From NCBI RefSeq assembly GCF_900117395.1, contig NZ_FPEG01000003.1:1116001-1180000 (forward strand): a DNA stretch of 64,000 nucleotides, given 5' to 3'. Positions 57,397-64,000 of this stretch are shown here, in pieces (position 1 is the stretch's first letter; every line of letters starts with the position of its first letter). The DNA comes from Agrococcus sp. Marseille-P2731 (lineage in GTDB: Bacteria; Actinomycetota; Actinomycetes; Actinomycetales; Microbacteriaceae). The notes below the pieces were generated by a model, which made no database searches, had not been told where the DNA came from, and saw nothing but the letters and a program-made list of their open reading frames with translations. Both the position numbers and the translations under genes were made by a program.

Positions 57397-58662
57397 CTAC
57401 TTGACCACGTCGACCGACTCGGTGGCCGGCGGCAGCGTCAGCGTGCCGGTGCGCGTCATGCGGTCGCTGCGACGCACCCGGATCCAGTAGATGGCGCCGA
57501 CCACGAACGCGATCGAGCACGTGCCCGCCGCGACCAGGATGCCCATGCGGGGGCCGAACGCATCCGCCACCCACCCGACGATGGGTGCGCCGATCGGCGT
57601 GCCGCCCATGAAGACCGCGCCGTAGAGCGCCATCACGCGCCCGCGCATCTCGGGCGCAGCGGTGAGCTGGACCATCGAGTTCGCGTTCGTCATGAACAGC
57701 TGCGCGGTGAAGCCGGCGATCGCGAGCGCGGCGCCGAACAACCAGATGTTCGGGGTCCAGGCGGCGAGGCCGCACGCGATCACGAACATGCCGATGCCGC
57801 CGACGATCGCCGTCCAGCGCGGCCGCGACGCGCGCGCCGACAGCAGCGCACCCGTCACCGAGCCGATCGCCATGGCGCTCGAGAGGATGCCGAAGGTGTC
57901 GGCCTGCGCCTGGAACTCGATCGACGTCATGGTCGAGATGTAGATGGGGAAGTTCAGGCCGAAGGTGCCGAGGATGAACGCCATCACGAAGATGACGAGC
58001 AGGTCCTTGCGCTTCTTGACGTACCGGAACCCCTGCACGATGTCGCCGAAGCCCTTCGCGCCACGTGGCGCCGGTTGCAGCTCGGTGGTGCGGATGCGCG
58101 CGAGCGCGACGAGCATGGCGACGAACGTGACGGCGTTGATCAGGAAGACGGGCCCGGGTGCCACGAGCGCGATGAGGAGGCCGGCGACGGCGGGGCCGAT
58201 GAGGCGGGCGCCGTGGAACGAGGCGGAGTTCAGGGCGACGGCGTTGGCGATGTCGGTCTGGCCGACGAGCTCGGAGACGAAGGCCTGGCGGGCAGGCATG
58301 TCGAAGGCCTGCACGATGCCGAACATGAGCGCGAAGACCTGCACGTGCCACAGCTCGACGATGCCCGTGGTGACGACGACGCCGAGGGTGAGCGCGAGCA
58401 CGCCCATCGCCGACTGGGTGACGAAGAGCACCTTGCGGCGGTCGTACTTGTCGGCGATGAGCCCCGAGATGGGCACGAGCAGCAGCTGCGGGCCGAACTG
58501 CAGCGCCATGTTGAGGCCGACGGCGGTCGCGTCGTTGGCGGTGAGCACGGTCAGCACCGTCCACGACAGCGCGGTGGACTGCATCCACGCGCCGACGTTC
58601 GAGATGAGTGCGCCGACGAACCAGGTGCGGTAGTTGAACAGCCGCAGGGATCGGAACATCAT
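57397..58662 (-). CDS. MFS transporter (EntS-like)
   Basis: A 421-residue transporter of the EntS/DUF894 group with about 12 helices. FRSLRLFNYRTWFVGALISN opens the protein, GLIADKYDRRKVLFVTQSAM is the loop-2 motif, and QAFDMPARQAFVSELVGQTDIANAVALNSASFHGARLIGPAVAGLL is characteristic of the group. The ATG at 58662 overlaps the MarR stop (ATGA), so expression is coupled to the regulator. Exports siderophores or drugs in characterised relatives; the substrate here is unknown. Confidence 0.92.
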   Translation of the reverse strand: MMFRSLRLFNYRTWFVGALISNVGAWMQSTALSWTVLTVLTANDATAVGLNMALQFGPQLLLVPISGLIADKYDRRKVLFVTQSAMGVLALTLGVVVTTGIVELWHVQVFALMFGIVQAFDMPARQAFVSELVGQTDIANAVALNSASFHGARLIGPAVAGLLIALVAPGPVFLINAVTFVAMLVALARIRTTELQPAPRGAKGFGDIVQGFRYVKKRKDLLVIFVMAFILGTFGLNFPIYISTMTSIEFQAQADTFGILSSAMAIGSVTGALLSARASRPRWTAIVGGIGMFVIACGLAAWTPNIWLFGAALAIAGFTAQLFMTNANSMVQLTAAPEMRGRVMALYGAVFMGGTPIGAPIVGWVADAFGPRMGILVAAGTCSIAFVVGAIYWIRVRRSDRMTRTGTLTLPPATESVDVVK

Positions 58663-59078
58663 TGCTCTGCCAACCGCTCGAGCAGCGGGATGGCCTTCGC
58701 GAGCGTCTGGCGCTCGTCGGGCGTGAGCTTCGCCAGGGAGTCGGCGAGCGTGCGGTTGCGCTGCTCGCGCATCGAGGCGATCATGCTCTCGCCCTTGTCG
58801 CTGATGCGCAGCACCACCATGCGGCCGTCGCTCGGGTGCGGGCTGCGCTCGACGTAGCCGAGGTCCTCGAGGTGCTGCAGGGTCTTGACCATGCTCGGCG
58901 GCTTCACGCACTCGGCGGCCGCGATGCGGGCGAGCGTGGGCTGCTCGAGCTGCTGCATGGTGCCGAGCGCCGACAGGTGGTGCAGCGACAGCGATTCGTC
59001 GGTGCGCTGCTGGCGCATGCGGCGCCCGAGGCGCACGAGCGCGACGCGGAGGGAGTCTGCGAGCGCGATGATGGCCAT
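58659..59078 (-). CDS. MarR family regulator
   Basis: A 139-residue MarR protein of standard length. Helix 1 (ADSLRVALVRLGRRMRQQ) is followed by the winged helix SLSLHHLSALGTMQQLEQPT, IAAAECVKPPSMVKTLQHLE and DLGYVERSPHPSDGRMVVLR, and by dimer helices (RTLADSLAKLTPDERQTLAK). It is first in an operon with the EntS-like transporter and DUF427 protein, which it most likely represses. Confidence 0.93.
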   Translation of the reverse strand: MAIIALADSLRVALVRLGRRMRQQRTDESLSLHHLSALGTMQQLEQPTLARIAAAECVKPPSMVKTLQHLEDLGYVERSPHPSDGRMVVLRISDKGESMIASMREQRNRTLADSLAKLTPDERQTLAKAIPLLERLAEQ

Positions 59079-59166
59079 GTCGTTAGTCTATCTCACGACC
59101 GCGGGGCCGCGCCTGAGAGCGCAGATCACCGCACGCTCGGCGAGTGCCGAGCCGCAGGCGGCCGCG

Positions 59167-59610
59167 TCAGCCGTTCGAGGCCGCGGAGGCGCCCGAGGCC
59201 GCGGACGCCGAGCCGACGGGTGCGACGGGGGCGGGCGCGGGCACCGGTCGCGGTGCCTGCTGCTGCGCGGGAGCCGGAGCAGGCGCAGGTGCCGGGGCCG
59301 GAGCAGGAGCCGGCGCAGGCGCAGGAGCAGGTGCCGGCGCGCTCGCCGCGACGGGCGCTGAGGTCGCGGTCGCCGCCGGCGGCGACGTGGGCGTCGGCGC
59401 GAGGATGTCGCTGCCCGTCTTGAGCGTGATGCCGGCGGCCTCGAAGGTGTCGCCGCCCGCCGCGTGCCCCCGGATCTGGCTGCCCGACACGGGAGTGCCG
59501 CTGGCGTCCTGCACGCTCATGGCGTTGGCGATGCTCATCGCGCCGAGGCCGATGGCGCCGACGCTGAGGAGGCCGGCCGAACCGACGAGGACCCACTGGC
59601 TGCGCTTCAT
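59167..59610 (-). CDS. Membrane-anchored Ala-Pro-rich protein
   Basis: A 147-residue protein with one N-terminal membrane helix (WVLVGSAGLLSVGAIGLGAM) and an extracellular part. After GGDTFEAAGITLKTGSDILA comes a long Ala-Pro dipeptide run (about residues 87-122), probably a rigid rod, then a Ser/Ala tail. The run is encoded by imperfect hexamer repeats at about 59270-59345. No family recognised. An 18-base inverted repeat shared with the two-component gene promoter lies 44 bases upstream, suggesting that this is a target of that system. Confidence 0.7.
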   Translation of the reverse strand: MKRSQWVLVGSAGLLSVGAIGLGAMSIANAMSVQDASGTPVSGSQIRGHAAGGDTFEAAGITLKTGSDILAPTPTSPPAATATSAPVAASAPAPAPAPAPAPAPAPAPAPAPAPAQQQAPRPVPAPAPVAPVGSASAASGASAASNG

Positions 59611-59650
59611 GGCTCCAGCCTGGCGCTCGGGCGTGAGGTGAGCAGGAGCC

Positions 59651-60934
59651 TCAGATGAGAGCTCTCTCATCTTCGCCGAGCACGGGCTGCAGGATGCGGG
59701 CGCCGATCGCGAGCTGCGCAGCGGCTGTGACGAGGTCGCCCCGCTCGGTGGGAGCGAGGGCGTGCGCGAGCACGTGCACGGCCGTGCGGTGCGCGACGCG
59801 CAGCACTCCGGGGCGACCGGGTGCGAGCCAGCGCCCGCACGCCGCCTCCAGCAGTCGGCCGAACCCCGCGGCGCGCCCCTCGTCGCCCTTCGCGAGCACG
59901 ATCGACGCGACCAGGTGCCCGATGAAGGCGGCCTCGTCGTCGGCGGGGTCGCCGAGCCCGGCGGTGTCGATGTCGATGACGCCGGAGATCGCGCTCGCGT
60001 CGCCCTCGTCGACGAACAGCTGCCCGACGTGCAGGTCGCCGTGCACGGTGCGGCGCACCGCGTCGTCGACGACGAGGTCGGATGCGTCGACCGACGCGAC
60101 CATTGCAGTCACGACCGCGAGCGGCTCGGTGAGCGCCGCGACATCGGCTCCCGCAGCATCCTCGCCCCGAGCGACCGCGAGCTCGGCCACCGCGCGGCCG
60201 AGCGCCGCGGCGATGCGCTCGGTGTACCAGCCGTGGCGCAGCGCGAGCGAGGCGCGCGCATCCCGACCGGTGTCGACCGCTGCCATCGCAGCGCGCAGCG
60301 CCTCGATGGAGTCGAGCAGCCGCTCGGGATCGAGCGCGTCGAGGCGCGCGGTGATCGGCGCGCCCGCTGCGGTCTCGGTCAGCACGATGCCGAGCTCCGA
60401 CCAGCCGGTGATGGGCGGCACGGGCACGCCGCCGCCGCGCAGCGACTCCTGCAGCGCGACGATCGACGACGACGCCGCGGGGCGCACGATCTTGAGGTAT
60501 GTGTCCCGCTCGCCCGCGCGCATCCGGAACATCGCGCGCTTGCCGGGCCGGTAGACCAGCAGCTCCGGCACCCGGTCGATGCTGACGCCGAGCCTGCCCA
60601 TGAGCGTCGCGGCGGCATCGGGGAAGCTCGCGGGCGCGAGGGCCGGGAGCCGCGGGTCTGCCGGGTGCAGCCAGATGCGCGCCTCGGGGTGCTCGGGGTC
60701 GCCGAGCACGAAGCCGGTCTCGGCGTCGACGCGCTTGCCGGAGGTGTCGACGTACCAGTAGCGCTTCGGCTCGCTGCCCTCCTCGAAGCCGGTCAGCGCA
60801 CCCGAGCCGTAGGGCTCGCGGCTCAGCACGCGCAGCGGCCCCGCCAGGTCGTCGCCGAGCGCGTCGCGCAGCATCTGCTCCTCGATCGAGCGCGGTGCCG
60901 AGAGCGGCGCGGGCGGAGGCGTCGATTCGTTCAC
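59651..60934 (-). CDS. APH-fold phosphotransferase family protein
   Basis: A 427-residue protein of the aminoglycoside phosphotransferase/choline kinase fold. The catalytic loop is TVHGDLHVGQLFVDEGDA and the metal site DIDTAGLGDPADDEA, where typical APH enzymes have HGDLHPGN and D-x-D. YRPGKRAMFRMRAGERDTYLKIV supplies the nucleotide-binding Lys. Its substrate is unknown. A second, similar gene lies at 63382-64000, on the other side of the two-component genes. It is divergent from the sensor kinase gene over a gap containing the 18-base box. Confidence 0.86.
   Translation of the reverse strand: MNESTPPPAPLSAPRSIEEQMLRDALGDDLAGPLRVLSREPYGSGALTGFEEGSEPKRYWYVDTSGKRVDAETGFVLGDPEHPEARIWLHPADPRLPALAPASFPDAAATLMGRLGVSIDRVPELLVYRPGKRAMFRMRAGERDTYLKIVRPAASSSIVALQESLRGGGVPVPPITGWSELGIVLTETAAGAPITARLDALDPERLLDSIEALRAAMAAVDTGRDARASLALRHGWYTERIAAALGRAVAELAVARGEDAAGADVAALTEPLAVVTAMVASVDASDLVVDDAVRRTVHGDLHVGQLFVDEGDASAISGVIDIDTAGLGDPADDEAAFIGHLVASIVLAKGDEGRAAGFGRLLEAACGRWLAPGRPGVLRVAHRTAVHVLAHALAPTERGDLVTAAAQLAIGARILQPVLGEDERALI
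59654..59671. promoter_or_regulatory. 18-base inverted-repeat box, copy 1
   Basis: GATGAGAGCTCTCTCATC, with 8-base arms, overlaps the end of the APH-like gene and lies 44 bases upstream of the Ala-Pro-rich protein gene. It matches the box at 60973-60990 at 14 of 18 positions. Confidence 0.6.
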
Positions 60935-60972
60935 CCGTCGATCTCAGCAGACCGCGGCGCCGCGAGCCTGAA

Positions 60973-60990
60973 GGTGAGGGTTCTCTCACC
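60973..60990. promoter_or_regulatory. 18-base inverted-repeat box, copy 2
   Basis: GGTGAGGGTTCTCTCACC lies midway in the 95-base gap between the divergent APH-like and sensor kinase genes, about 40 bases from each start. Together with copy 1 the consensus is GRTGAGRGYTCTCTCAYC. A binding site for the response regulator encoded at 62685-63347 is the simplest reading. Confidence 0.6.
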
Positions 60991-61029
60991 CGCAGCGCTG
61001 CGCGTGAGCTGGCAGGGTTGAATGGGAGC

Positions 61030-62700
61030 ATGCCCGACGGAGCCCTGCCGCGCCTGCGCACCTGGACGGTGCGCTCGCGCATCGTGCTGCTGCTCACCGT
61101 GCTCACGCTCGTGTCGGTGCTCTCGGCCGGCGTCGTCGCCTACTTCGTGGAGCGCGGCCGCGTCGTCGAGCAGATCGACGCGAACCTCCAGACGGCCCTC
61201 GACTCCGGCATCTACACGGTCGCCGACCCCGACGAGGGCTGGGACTCATCCGAGGCGGCGCTCGAAGCCGTCGTGCAGCGCCTCGCGCCGGATGACAACA
61301 CCGGCACGCTCGGCATCGTCGGGGGCCTGCCGGCGCTCGTGCCCGGCATCCAGACCGACGTGCAGCTCGAGGCGCTGCCGGGCTTCGTCGACCGGATCGT
61401 CGCCGAGACCGCAGAGCACCAGACCGTGATGGGCACCTACGTGCACGAGGACGGCACGAGCGTGCGCTACCTCGCGGCTCCCGTCACGGTCGGCGAGGTC
61501 GACACGAGCCGGCCGCCGAGCGCGATCTTCGTCACCGGCTACGACGTGGCGGGCGAGCTCGCCGAGATCGACGACGCCGCCCGCGTCTACCTGATCACCG
61601 GCCTCGCCGCCGTCGTCGGCACCTTCCTCGTGGCCCTCTGGGTCTCCGGCCGGCTGCTGCGGCCCGTGCGCCGCATGAACGCGGTCGCCGAGCGCGCCTC
61701 CGCCGCCAACCTCTCCGACCGCATCCCGGTCGACGACAGCCGCGACGACGTCTCGCAGCTGGCCCGCACCGTCAACCGCATGCTCGACCGGCTGGGCGGC
61801 GCGCTCGACAGTCAGCGCGAGCTGCTGCGCGACGTCGGCCACGAGCTGAAGACGCCGATCACCATCGTCCGCGGCCACCTCGAGCTCGTCGACACGAACG
61901 ACCCGGCCGACGTCGCCGCGACGCGCGATCTCGCGATCGACGAGCTCGACCGCATGGCGCGGCTCGTCGACGACCTGCGCGCGGCCGCGCGCCTGCGGGA
62001 TCCCAGCGCCTTCGACATCCGCCCCACCGACCTGCGGGCGCTCACGGAGTCGATCGCCGCCAAGGCCCGTGCGATGCGCGGCGCCGGCGCCGAGGAGGCG
62101 GCGGCCGCGATCGACGACACCGTCGTCAGCACGCCCGTCAGCGGCATGCTCGACCCCGACCGCATCACCCAGGCGATGCTGCAGCTGGTCGCCAACGCCA
62201 TCCGCCACGCCGAGGGACCGATCACGATCGGCTCGCGCTCGCGCGGCCGCGACGTCGAGCTGTTCGTGCGCGATCGCGGCCCCGGCGTGCCCGACGATCT
62301 CAAGGGCGTGATCTTCGAGCGCTTCCGCCGCGGTCTCGCCGAGGGGCGCGGCGACGGCGGCTCGGGCCTCGGCCTCTCGATCGTGCAGCTCATCGCCGAG
62401 ACGCACGGCGGCAGGGCATGGGTGGCGGATGCGTGGAGCAGGCAGGCGGGCGACGACGCGCCCCGTCGTGGCTCGGAGTTCATCCTCACGCTGCCCGGTG
62501 CCGTCATCGTCGAGGACGGTGGGCAGCCCGGCCCGCACGCGCATCCGCACCCCGCGCCGCAGACGCTGCCGGCAGTGCCGGTGCCGCAGCCGCCGCTGCA
62601 GCCGGCGGGGCAGCAGCCCGCGCAGCGCCGGGCCGCGCAGCAGACCCTTCCCACCGCACGCCCGAACCAGGCCGAGGAGCATCCATGGCATCGATCCTGA
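61030..62700 (+). CDS. Sensor histidine kinase
   Basis: A 556-residue membrane kinase. Two membrane helices (SRIVLLLTVLTLVSVLSAGV and VYLITGLAAVVGTFLVALWV) bracket an extracellular sensor of about 140 residues without a recognised fold. A HAMP domain follows (RLLRPVRRMNAVAERASAAN), then the phosphoacceptor His271 in RDVGHELKTPITIV and the ATPase domain (LVANAIRHAEGPI, VRDRGPGVPDDLKGVIFERF, GGSGLGLSIVQLIAETHGG). A His/Pro/Gln-rich tail of about 65 residues ends the protein. It overlaps the response regulator gene by 16 bases. Confidence 0.93.
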   Translation: MPDGALPRLRTWTVRSRIVLLLTVLTLVSVLSAGVVAYFVERGRVVEQIDANLQTALDSGIYTVADPDEGWDSSEAALEAVVQRLAPDDNTGTLGIVGGLPALVPGIQTDVQLEALPGFVDRIVAETAEHQTVMGTYVHEDGTSVRYLAAPVTVGEVDTSRPPSAIFVTGYDVAGELAEIDDAARVYLITGLAAVVGTFLVALWVSGRLLRPVRRMNAVAERASAANLSDRIPVDDSRDDVSQLARTVNRMLDRLGGALDSQRELLRDVGHELKTPITIVRGHLELVDTNDPADVAATRDLAIDELDRMARLVDDLRAAARLRDPSAFDIRPTDLRALTESIAAKARAMRGAGAEEAAAAIDDTVVSTPVSGMLDPDRITQAMLQLVANAIRHAEGPITIGSRSRGRDVELFVRDRGPGVPDDLKGVIFERFRRGLAEGRGDGGSGLGLSIVQLIAETHGGRAWVADAWSRQAGDDAPRRGSEFILTLPGAVIVEDGGQPGPHAHPHPAPQTLPAVPVPQPPLQPAGQQPAQRRAAQQTLPTARPNQAEEHPWHRS

Positions 62701-63347
62701 TCGCTGAGGACGAGGCGCGCATCGCGTCGTTCGTCGAGAAGGGCCTGAAGTCCTCTGGCTACACGACCCGCGTCGCCACGACCGGCCACGAGGCGCTCGA
62801 CCTCGCCCTCACCGACGAGTTCGACCTGCTCGTGCTCGACATCGGGCTGCCGGGCATCGACGGCTTCGAGGTGCTGTCGCAGCTGCGCGGCTCCGGCTCG
62901 ACGATGCCCGTGATCATCCTCACGGCCCGCGCTGGCGGGGCCGACACGGTCGCGGGCCTCGAGGGCGGCGCTGACGACTACATGGCGAAGCCCTTCCGCT
63001 TCGACGAGCTGCTCGCACGCGTGCGGCTGCGCATGGCGACGAGCACCGCGAGCGCCTCGCCCGCGAGCGAGCTGAGCCACCACGGCCTCGAGCTCGACAT
63101 CCGCACCCGTCGAGCGACCGTCGACGGGCGTGCCATCGACCTCTCCGGTCGCGAGTTCGCGCTCGCCGAGGAGCTCGTGCGCCACGCCGGCCAGGTGCTC
63201 TCGCGCGAGCAGCTGCTCTCGCGCGTCTGGGGCTACGACTTCGACCCGGGCTCCAACGTCGTCGACGTCTACATCCGCTACCTGCGCAACAAGCTGGGCG
63301 CCGACCGCATCGAGACGGTGCGGGGGATGGGCTACCGGCTGGTCTGA
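62685..63347 (+). CDS. OmpR-family response regulator
   Basis: A 220-residue two-domain regulator. The receiver has ILIAEDEARIASF with the acidic pocket, phosphoacceptor Asp52 in LLVLDIGLPGIDGF, Thr in IILTARAG and Lys in DDYMAKPFRFDELL. The C-terminal winged helix contains LSGREFALAEELVRHAGQVL, LSREQLLSRVWGYDFDPGSN and VDVYIRYLRNKLG. It is translated with the kinase and likely binds the 18-base boxes at 59654 and 60973. Confidence 0.95.
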   Translation: MASILIAEDEARIASFVEKGLKSSGYTTRVATTGHEALDLALTDEFDLLVLDIGLPGIDGFEVLSQLRGSGSTMPVIILTARAGGADTVAGLEGGADDYMAKPFRFDELLARVRLRMATSTASASPASELSHHGLELDIRTRRATVDGRAIDLSGREFALAEELVRHAGQVLSREQLLSRVWGYDFDPGSNVVDVYIRYLRNKLGADRIETVRGMGYRLV

Positions 63348-63381
63348 GGTCGCGGCGCCGCGGGTCGCGGCAGCCCACGCT

Positions 63382-64000
63382 TCAGCGCTGCACGCCTGCG
63401 GTGATGCGGGCGCGCTGCAGCAGGAGCCTCGCCGCCTCGCTCGAGCGCTCGGCCGCGCGGACCGCGTGGCCCATCATGTGCAGGGCCGCGAGCGCGGTGG
63501 TGTGCGGGTCGCGCAGCCAGCGGTCGCTCGCCGCGTGCACGAGCTCGCGCAGCAGGGCGGCGTCGGCGTCGCGGCCGGCGACCTCGTTGCGCACGGCGCT
63601 CGCGGTGGCGTGGCCGATGAACGCGGCCGCGTCGTCGCTCGGGTCGCCGAGCCCCGCGGTGTCGACGTCGATCACGGCGGAGACGGCGCCGTCGGTGAAG
63701 AACAGCTGCCCGATGTGCAGGTCGCCATGGATCACCCGCGGCGGGCCGACCCGCCGCAGGTGCGGCACCAGCGCGGCCGGCAGCTCGAGCACCTCGCGCC
63801 GCTGCTCGGGCAGCCCGGTGGCGAGGCGCTCCACGTGCCAGTCGAGCCGGCTGCCGACCGAGGCGCGCGCCACGCGGTGCGTGCGCACGCCGAGGAGCTG
63901 CTCGCGCAGCGCGTCGGCGGCGTCGAGCAGCGCCTCCGGTGCCATGGTCGCCGCGGCGACCGGTCCCGGCGTGCCGGCGGCGTCGCGCACGACGAGCGCC
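63382..64000 (-). CDS. APH-fold phosphotransferase family protein, C-terminal part (5' end beyond window)
   Basis: The frame is open to the window edge, so the start is missing. The visible 206 residues resemble the C-terminal half of the gene at 59651-60934: the catalytic loop is VIHGDLHIGQLFFTDGAVSA and the metal site VIDVDTAGLGDPSDDAAAFI, as in the paralogue. It converges on the response regulator gene with a 34-base gap. Function unknown; the pair probably arose by duplication. Confidence 0.85.
   Translation of the reverse strand, partial: ALVVRDAAGTPGPVAAATMAPEALLDAADALREQLLGVRTHRVARASVGSRLDWHVERLATGLPEQRREVLELPAALVPHLRRVGPPRVIHGDLHIGQLFFTDGAVSAVIDVDTAGLGDPSDDAAAFIGHATASAVRNEVAGRDADAALLRELVHAASDRWLRDPHTTALAALHMMGHAVRAAERSSEAARLLLQRARITAGVQR

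Noticed and set aside
59270..59345. GC microsatellite as a separate repeat element
   Set aside because: It is the coding sequence of the Ala-Pro run in the membrane-anchored protein; imperfect hexamers are expected from that peptide.
1..64000. tRNA, rRNA, transposase or phage genes
   Set aside because: I looked for cloverleaf/TTCGA-type arms, rRNA-like conserved stretches and DDE or integrase motifs and found none that I could support.

Overview
The window looks like chromosomal DNA from a high-GC actinobacterium (third codon positions almost all G or C, many GTG starts, ATGA/GTGA stop-start overlaps). The OleA / fused OleBC / OleD arrangement, a SAM-IV riboswitch, PucR-type regulators and palindromic repeats fit Actinomycetota, and I would guess Microbacteriaceae (genus not resolvable by eye). 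I saw no rRNA, tRNA, CRISPR array, insertion sequence or phage gene. No gene-free stretch exceeds 300 bases.

Layout. 1-1.7 kb: end of a zinc-type dehydrogenase and a stress-type SDR. 1.7-7.3 kb: GAF-PucR regulator followed by degradative HMG-CoA reductase, CaiB-type CoA-transferase and MaoC-type hydratase, an apparent mevalonate/HMG acid catabolic operon. 7.4-11.4 kb: alpha/beta hydrolase, YtcJ-like amidohydrolase and a second PucR regulator. 11.4-20.7 kb: divergent operon of a DUF917 protein, HyuA-like protein, family-5 ABC importer (with one permease fused to its ATPase) and an M20 amidohydrolase. 20.7-23.8 kb: covalent-flavin amine oxidase, tandem IclR protein and a DUF1579-like protein. 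23.9-28.9 kb: long-chain olefin genes oleA, oleBC and oleD. 29.1-32.1 kb: a three-helix membrane protein coupled to a CHAT protease. 32.1-41.7 kb: hydrolase, GlcD-type oxidase, NYN protein, lipoprotein, SAM-IV riboswitch with an unknown gene, VanZ, CtlX, flotillin, and an ArsR/SRPBCC pair. 41.8-46.3 kb: SseB-like protein, an HTH/MFS operon with a 50-residue leader gene, lipoprotein, glutathione peroxidase. 46.4-56.3 kb: branched-chain acyl-CoA catabolism (two acyl-CoA dehydrogenases, SDR, HIBCH, enoyl-CoA hydratase), MarR regulator, ETF beta/alpha, a cytochrome b-type protein with an apparent frameshift, and a TauE/SafE exporter. 56.4-64 kb: VOC, DUF427, MarR/MFS pair, and a two-component system flanked by two APH-fold paralogues.

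The main unexplained signals are: palindromic repeat units that sit inside reading frames (twice in oleBC, once in the cytochrome b gene); a CHAT protease coupled to a small membrane protein; a SAM-IV riboswitch in front of an unrecognised gene; a shared 18-bp box at the two-component locus; and a roughly threefold excess of GGATGC/GCATCC.
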